From a virus, in IMG/VR virus record IMGVR_UViG_3300025467_000083, positions 1 to 22,104 of that record: a stretch of 22,104 bases of DNA; one strand, written 5' to 3'. Below are positions 6,158-15,100 of the stretch, piece after piece. The notes under the pieces are model-generated. The model did not search any database and was not told the DNA's origin. It saw only the letters and a program-made list of their open reading frames with translations. Position numbers and translations under genes: made by a program. Each line of letters starts with the position of its first letter. Position 1 is the stretch's first letter.

Positions 6158-9100
6158 CACTAATACATCATATATTAAACGACAACCAATTGAACTTCTT
6201 CCAAGCTATTTTCAAACAGATAGTTTGAAAAAGGTATTCAATGCTACAGTAAATCACCTTTTTCAACCAGAAAGTGTTGAATTTTTAGATGGATACGTGG
6301 GTCATATTCCACCCTGGTACAACTCTGCTACTGATTTTTATATACCAGAACCAGATGCTAACAGAAAAAATTATCAACTAGATCCAACGGTTGTTAGTAA
6401 TCCATATCAAAACCCAGAACTTACTAACGCAATGTTCTATGAAGATTTGATCGGCCAATTGGCATTTCAAGGAGCGTTGACCAACAACCATAACAGGCTT
6501 TTTAGCCAGGAGTATTACAGTTGGAGTCCTCCAATTGATCTTGATATGTTTGTAAATTATACAAACTATTATTGGTTACCAAACGGACCCGATGCAATTG
6601 TATTATATAATACAACTGATTTGGCTAATACAGCAGTAGGAAAAACTTCCTATTCATATGTAGGTACCGTTTTATACATATCAACTGGTACAACCGCGGT
6701 TTTTACCAGCGATTCACCGTTGGTTTTTACAACTGGTCTCAAGATTACACCCACGCATGATCTTACAACATCTTTAAACGACCAAGAATTAATCATAGGT
6801 GGTGTAGGTAGATCCATACAACTTATTAATTTTACAGACAATAGTTCTAGAAGCTGGTCAACAAATGGATGGGATCTTTTTGCTTGGGATACAGCTCCTC
6901 TAACACAACCACTATATATTACAATTGCTAGAGGTAGCCAAGATGGTAATCAATGGAGTACAGGTAACTGTTGGTTTCACATAGACATTATAAAGTTATC
7001 AAACTCATTCGTAGTTGACTTATATTCACAACAAGCATTTCGACCAATCTTGCAGTTTGATGAGAATATTGAACTGTATAATTATGGTAACAATAATAGA
7101 GGTATAATAACAGTTGTCGACACTACGAATACAGATCTTCTTGGTACTATAGTTGGACAACCTTCTTGGGAAATACAGGGAATACCGTTGCAATCTGGTA
7201 TGCGTATACTAGGCTTAGCGGATACCCATGCTAATGTAGCAGGAAAAATATTTATTGTAAGTATAACCGATACTGTGGTAAATGGACAAACAGCACCAAC
7301 GATAGAACTTACTGTTGATACATTTGGTTGTCAAGGAGCAAATGCCAATACAGGATCTCCAATACACGGCGACCGAGCTACTGTTCAGTATGGATCACTA
7401 CCGTTACTTCAAGGTGAGGCTCCTATTAATTGCCCTGCAAACATATATTATAACAACGGAGTATGGTCAGCAACAGGTCAACAACAGATTGGATTAGAAC
7501 CGCCATTGTTTCAATTGTACGATGTTAATGGCAATTCACTGAGCGATCCAAGTGTATATCCAAACAGCAGCTTTGCGGGTAGTCGCGTGTTCTCCTATGC
7601 AACCGATCCTACACAACCTGTAGACCCATACATAGGACAATCACTTGAGCTAGATCAGTTTGGCGATTGGATATTTGACAATAATCTCGCAACAGACGTT
7701 GTAACATACGTAGTAAACTCAACTAGAGTTCCATATTACGGGTACCTTTTCTCAAAAATTGGAACTGCATCAACCCCAACATATATAGATTCTTGGTACA
7801 CAGCTCCGCAGCTAAGTAGACAATATATTATAAACGAATTTGTTGTAACAACCCCTACATCGTCATTCACAATAGATCAAACTCCAGCTATCCAAGAACC
7901 AAACACATTACCTCCAATATTTGTCTATATTAACAAGAATCAAAGCGAAACGTTACTGACGAATGGTGTTGATTACACCGTGAACGGTACAGTTGTAACG
8001 CTAACTGTGCCTGCACAGGCTGGCAGTATTATTGAAGTTGCATCATGGAATCCGGTAGCCCCATTGACGCTAACAGGATATTATCAGATACCATTGAATA
8101 TCAGTGCCAATCCTAACAATTTACCGATAACAACCGTAAGTCGCAGTCAATTCTTACAACAATTTACCGAAATTATCGAAAATCAAACTGGTATCACTGG
8201 CCCTGCGCTTGGTAATAATAATTACAGAGATACCGCACAACAGCGCGGCCTAGGTTTAAGTATTCTCCAACATAGAGCTCCAATGTTAAAGTTAAGCCTT
8301 CTTAACTCGGTGCCTTTGTCAAATATTAACCTAACCACTGCACCTACAGATCCTATGCAAGCTATGCAGTATGCTGAAAATAGCTACACAAGGTTTTACA
8401 ATAGATTTTTACGAGCATTGTTTTCTATTGCTACACAGCAAGGATTCAGTGCTAGCAGTAATGAATCTGTGTGTGATCCTTATAATACAGCATTGTGGAT
8501 AAGCACTGCATTAACACAAATCAATGTTGGTAAAACTCTGGCGTCTCCGTGGGCCAACACAGGATACGGTGGAGTTCCAGGATCGTATGGCCTAACACAA
8601 TCTACAAACCCATTATATATTCCGGCAACCGCTACTCGTCTTGGCATAACATCTGCCTTCTATCCAATTGTATATTATGACACAGCATATATCACCCCAT
8701 TGTTAACGATACAAACACACGATGGTGCAAGAATCGTTATGACTGACAATCAAGGTTCACAACTAGGTACAATACTTCACAATCAAAGCTCAACATCTAA
8801 CCCAGAACAACTATCAAATCCTATCGCAGCAGCTTGGTTACAGTTTGAACTTAATATGTTCAACAATTTACCTCCAACTTATTCCGACTCTCAAGCTGAG
8901 TTAGTATTTGATGTAACTACATACGCCCCGGGTCGTTGGAGATCATCTGATTACACTGCACAAGAATATTTAAATTTACAGCGAGCATCTTTTGATAAAT
9001 GGGTAATCAATAGTCAAGTTGATTACACCTCTAATACAGGCTATAATGCACAAGACCAATTTAGTTTTAATTATAGTACGGTATTCGACCCGCAAGGCAA

Positions 9101-12100
9101 TCCAATTCCTGGACACTGGCAAGGAATATATCGTTGGTTCTACGACACAGATCGGCCACATTTATGCCCATGGGAGATGCTAGGATTTTCGCAAGAGCCG
9201 CCGTGGTGGACATCACAGTATGGTGCTGCGCCATACACAAATGGCAATACCGCCATGTGGCAGGATCTAACAAGTGGCACTATACAACAAGGACCCAGAG
9301 CAGGGACCTACGCAGTTTGGGCACGCCCGGGTCTTATGAGTTGTATACCAGTTGATAGCCAAGGTAATTTACTGCCCCCAGTAGAGGCTAGATGTGCGGT
9401 ATCGCTACCAACTGTGCTCTCTGCACAAGCTGCATGGGTATTTGGTGACGGTGCTCCAGTTGAGTCTGCATGGGTGCATTCTCAGTATTATCCGTTTGTT
9501 GAAGCAATGACAGGTTATCTGATGAAACCTGCTGCATTTATCGAATACACTTGGGATAGTTTACGAACTGAAGAAATTTACACAGATACTACAGAAAGTC
9601 AATGGATTTATACAGATACTAACTCGCGCAGAAGCAGTAATCAGTTCTACATCAATAGAGAATCTCCATCATCGTTAGTTACTGGAGTTATGGTACCAAA
9701 CGAATCAAACCTAAGTTACTTTGCTAGTGCAGGGTTTCAGGTATGGATAACTGAATATGTAGTATCTCAGGGTCTAAATGTTACTAATTATATTGGTAGT
9801 ATGATACGCGGCGGAAATGTGCAGTTGGCACATAGAATGGCAGGATATGTAAATGCATCTAATTTTAGAGGCGTAGTTGATAGCTTTGGACAACTTGGTT
9901 ATAACAGTCAAATTATACCTACTGAAAATATAAACGTATATCTATATCGTAGTACAAGCACCGGAATTTATGTTTATAGCGGAGTAATTGTAGAAAAGAC
10001 CAGTAAAGGTTGGCTGATATACGGCTATGATCCAGTTAGTCCATTTTTTACGGTTATACCGTCTAATACATCTGGTCCAAAAAATAATATTGTAGTTGGA
10101 AATGAACAGGTAACTGAATATACCACTGGTCTAAACGATACAACAAAGAACGTGCCATATAACACAATAATGACTACTTATCAACAGGTTTATGATTTTC
10201 TTATCAGTTATGGTAGATGGCTTACAAGTCAAGGATGGGTGTTTGATCAATATAATACTAATGTAGGGACAATATTAGACTGGGCACAGAGTGCTAAAGA
10301 ATATCTATTATGGGCACAAGGCTCTTGGGCCAACGGTACCATACTTGCTCTTAGTCCCAGTGCTAATTCTGTTCAATTCTATCAAAGTGTAGGAATGATA
10401 CAATATGTTAATGGTATAGTGTCAGGCACCTATCCTGTAGTAGATAGAGCCGGTAACCCAATTCAAGCGCAAAATATCAATGTATTACGCGACGCCGGAA
10501 GCATTACAGTTCAACCAAATAATTCTCAAGGTGTGTATGGTCTGCGATTGTTTACAACAACAATGGAACATGCAGTTTTCTTTGATAATTTAACTGAATT
10601 TGGCGATGTTGTATACGAGCCGTTGTATAATTTACAGCAACAACGTATAAAAATATATACCTACAGAGCTAATGGCTGGGATGGCACAATAGATGCCCCC
10701 GGTTACATTATAATTCAAGGTAACACAACAGTAAATGGTCAAACCATTGTTTCTAATACTTGGACAATGACCAATAACTTTGAAAAAACTGCTAGCGATT
10801 TTACAAGATATTTCAACATAGACGAACCTAAAAATTATGAAGTAATACAATATGGTGGTGTTAATACAGTTACCTCTACTACCACATTAGGTTCAATAGA
10901 TAATCAAAACATATCAAATCTATCACGGCATTTAATTGCATATCAGCCAAGAAATTACCTGCAGAATTTACTGCTAGACGATTCTGTAGAATTCCAGTTC
11001 TATCAAGGATTTATAAGGCAAAAGGGGACACTGGCATCAGTTAATGCACTGTTAAGAAGTTCAACTGTAATACCTACGTCAAGTACATTTAACTATTATG
11101 ACGAATGGATGATTCGTATTGGTGCATATGGCGCAACCGCTCTAAATATCGATTTGGAATTTATATTACCACAAAGTTTAATCAATAATGACCCACAATG
11201 GATACGATTCTTCAGTGCCACTAGCAATAATCCGTATTCTAATGTGTTTGATATTGTACCAAACGATCCATTAATTATAACAGCGCCTCCTACATATTCA
11301 ACAAATATATTTGGTCTAAGACAAACATATGCCCCCAATCCAGCTACAGACGTTCAAACAGCAGGATACGTGCAATTAGGGGAAACTGATTGGTATGCAA
11401 CAAATACTAACGAATTGTTGTCATTATACCTAACACAGAGCACTACAAGTAATCCTTTAAAAAGTTCTGATACTGTTTGGCAGTTTATCACCAATAATGG
11501 ATCTTGGATGGTATGGATCCTAGCAGAAACAACTACACAGATCTCTTATACTATACAAAGTCCTGTCTTTGGTGAGCCAACTACTATAGTAACAACAGAA
11601 CCGCACGGGTTACTGAACGGTGATATTTGTGTAATTTTTGGCGTATCAAATGTAACTGAAATAAATGATACATATATAATAGACGGTGTTACACCAACTA
11701 CCTTTAACATTGCGCTGAGTACGTTTTCATCTGGTTCAGGCGGTACAATATGGGTATACCGTCCTATGAGATTTTCAAACATATTTGATCGAGATACCAG
11801 TGCCCCACCGGGCGGATATGTAAACGGTAATTTAGTTTATGTAGATCAAGGTAACGTAGTATCAAATGCTTGGACAGTATATCTATATAACAATGGACAA
11901 TTTATACCGTTTAGACAACAACCATTGCAGGTTAATCCTAGCCTGTTACAATCTAGTCAAATATATAATCTAGTTACAGGTGTAAATCTTGCTAATGTAG
12001 ATTATTGGGATCCAGTTAAAGGAAAAATTCCCGGCCAGGCACAACAGGAAATAAATTATTCAACAGATTTTGATCCTGCTGTTTACAATAGTGGCGATAC

Positions 12101-15100
12101 TAGCGGATATTTGGTAAATCCAACCCTAGCCTGGAGTAGTGCGCAGGTAGGACAAGTATGGTGGGATTTATCACAGGTAAGGTACATAGATTACGAGCAA
12201 GGTGACGAGTCATATCGTTTGCGTACCTGGGGACAAATTGCACCTGGCACAGACGTTGTTGTTTACGAGTGGGTACAGAGCAGCATACCTCCAACCGATT
12301 GGGCGACAGCCGTAGCTAAAGGCGCGCCGATACTGGTAGGTAATAATCTTCTAGTACCATCTGGATTTGTAAAAGATCCGTATAATTGGTCTCAAATTGT
12401 AGAATACAGCGCTCAAAATATTCCTACCACTTATTACTATTTTTGGGTAGGTAATAGCGGTATGCCTCCTTCCGGCATATGGCGATCACTTGAAACATTG
12501 TCTATTTCAAATTTTATAAAAAATCCCAGCCTAACTAACACCCCTTGGTATGCAGCTATTAGCACAAACAGCATAATATTAGGCAATGCTAAATCGTTGC
12601 TAAATGGTAACAGAGTTGCACTCAAGATTAATTACACATCTCAAATAAACGACTCCAACATTTATAGTCAATGGGAGCTAATTCGCGAAGGAGATCCAGA
12701 TAGTCCTATTAATCCAATAGTTTGGTCAAAACTCAAGGCAAGTTTAGTAACTTTTGATGGATTAGGCAACGACGTACCAGACTATCACCTTAACGTATAT
12801 AACAAGTATGGTACATTAATTAGGCCACGTCAGACTTGGTTTGTGGATAGAGAAGGGGCTAGCAAGTTATTTGTAAATACATTTAATAGCTTAATTGCTG
12901 CAAGTACCACTCCGATCGTGTATGATGCTACCAAGACAGGATGGTTACTCTATTTCAACAAGGCAGAATCTATACCGTCTCAGTACACCACTACCTCAAC
13001 TGGCACTGTTGTAAACTGGAACTATCAGGTTTCTAATCTAGCACAGAGAGACGGTTTAATTGGAGCAATTGTTCCGGGTGAGCTAATTTTAGTTGATGCA
13101 ACTGTTACAACAAAAAATCTTTGGACTATATGGGAATATACTCCAACTGGTAATGAAATCTGGAGTCTTACTCAACAACAAGCATATAATACAGCAAACT
13201 TTTGGCAATATGTAAATTGGTATGCAGCAGGCTATAGCAGCTCAGATGTTCCAACAGCAACTGTTGCTACAATAGGTGATTTAGATGCACTATCTAATCC
13301 AACTGCCGGTCAATTAGTTGAAGTTTCAAATGGTGGTGACGGCAATTATCAATGGTATGCGTATATAGGTGCTGTTTGGAAACAAGTAGCACAACAAAAT
13401 GGTAGTATAGAAGTACTACCAAGCGTGTATCAATGGGCTGAAACTTTTGGAGGATTTGATGGTTCACCGTTTGATGGTGCAGGAACATCATTAGTTTTTG
13501 ATCCAAACCCAAGTTTTGATCAAACTGCTGCGGTTGATTTTGCTAACATAATCGATGGCATATATGCCGCTATATATCCGGGCCCAGCATCAATTGAACT
13601 TAATACGTTGTTCTTTGCAATGACAAACTACGTTGTGTCCGAGCAATTACAAGCCGATTGGATATTTAAAACCAGTAACATGGTCTTTACAGGTTTTAAT
13701 CAAACACTCCAACAGACACCATTATTAGCTGTAGACAACACCCAAAGCATATTATCATATATTAATGAAGCTAAACCGTATCATGCGCAGATACAAGAAT
13801 ATATCAACGGATATTCGACATTTGATCAAGGTAATATGTCAGTGGTTGATTTTGATGTGCCGTATTCTTACCTAACTGCAAACACTCCATTGTCCGCAGT
13901 TTCACCTAGTAACATAGTAGTAAGTTCATCAAATTTAAAAGGTATTGAGTATTACAATACCTACAATGCATGGTACCAAAATTATCAACCTGCTGTCAAC
14001 AAAACTGCACAGGCATACATAGATCCGGCTCTTGTACGACATCTTGCTACTAAAATTGTGTTTGATAGAATTAGTACCCAATCGTTGGTTATAGGCTGGG
14101 GGTCAAGTTGGTCGGTGTTTGGTTGGGACAACGAATCAGCCGGAATAAATTACGGAGCACAGACTCGCATCGAACAATTTTACACTCCATCTGCTGGTAT
14201 GATACCAAATATTCTTTCTGATCTCATGCAAGGCGTAGTTTACAAAGGACAGACTATTGGAAACTTAGGATTTAAAGCAAATCCTGGTTGGGATTTAGGC
14301 CCCTGGGGTGGATTGCTTGGGTGGGATGCAAATGCAGAGGTAGTTAATGCATATCTCGATCAAATTATACAAGGTGGACAAATACCTAACTACGACGTCG
14401 CAATAGGCGACGGAGTATCTGTTACTTTTCCATTAATAAAAGGCGCACAAAATCCTAATAATCTAGTAGTTTGGTCTGATAGTGACTTACGAATGTATGG
14501 AGTTGATTGGATTATTCCAACCTTTGCTCTCAGTGCATATGTAATAGATGGAGGTGTTGGATATTCTGTTGGTGATCAAATAAATGTTGTGGCAGGTGTT
14601 GGCATAATTCCTGTTAGACTGCAAGTTGTTGCAGTTCAAAACGGTAGCATTACATCTGTTACTATTTTGGGCAAAGGATCATATAACACCGTAACTCCGG
14701 GGCCATATCAAACAGTTTATCCTCCTCTATATCCGGGATTGGGTTCAAATGCAATTATTGGTATAAATTGGGATTGCAGCTATATACAATTCTTTAATCC
14801 TCCGGCCAGCAGCGCAACTCCAAACGTGTATATACTCTATGTAGGTACTACCTTTGAGCCTGCATCAGATGCAGAAAGTGACTCCATTTATGATGGGTAT
14901 CAATTCGTTGAACCATTTATCGACGATGGCCACCCAGAAGAGCTGTATCCGATGCGGGTACTTGATTGTTTAATGATGGATACATATTCGCTTAAGGTTG
15001 GTGGTAGACCAATAGTAAGTTCTAGGGTTTATCTAACAGATGGGGTGACTGATCAATATGATTTGTTAATTACACCTCAAAGCGATCAAGCTGTTATGGT

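Noticed and set aside
7315-7497. 60-aa plus-strand frame within the giant gene
   Set aside because: Internal out-of-frame reading without its own ribosome site or promoter; the main frame is continuous.
9134-9355. 73-aa plus-strand frame within the giant gene
   Set aside because: It is out of frame in the conserved Trp/Pro core of the giant protein, where the main frame clearly carries the conserved residues.
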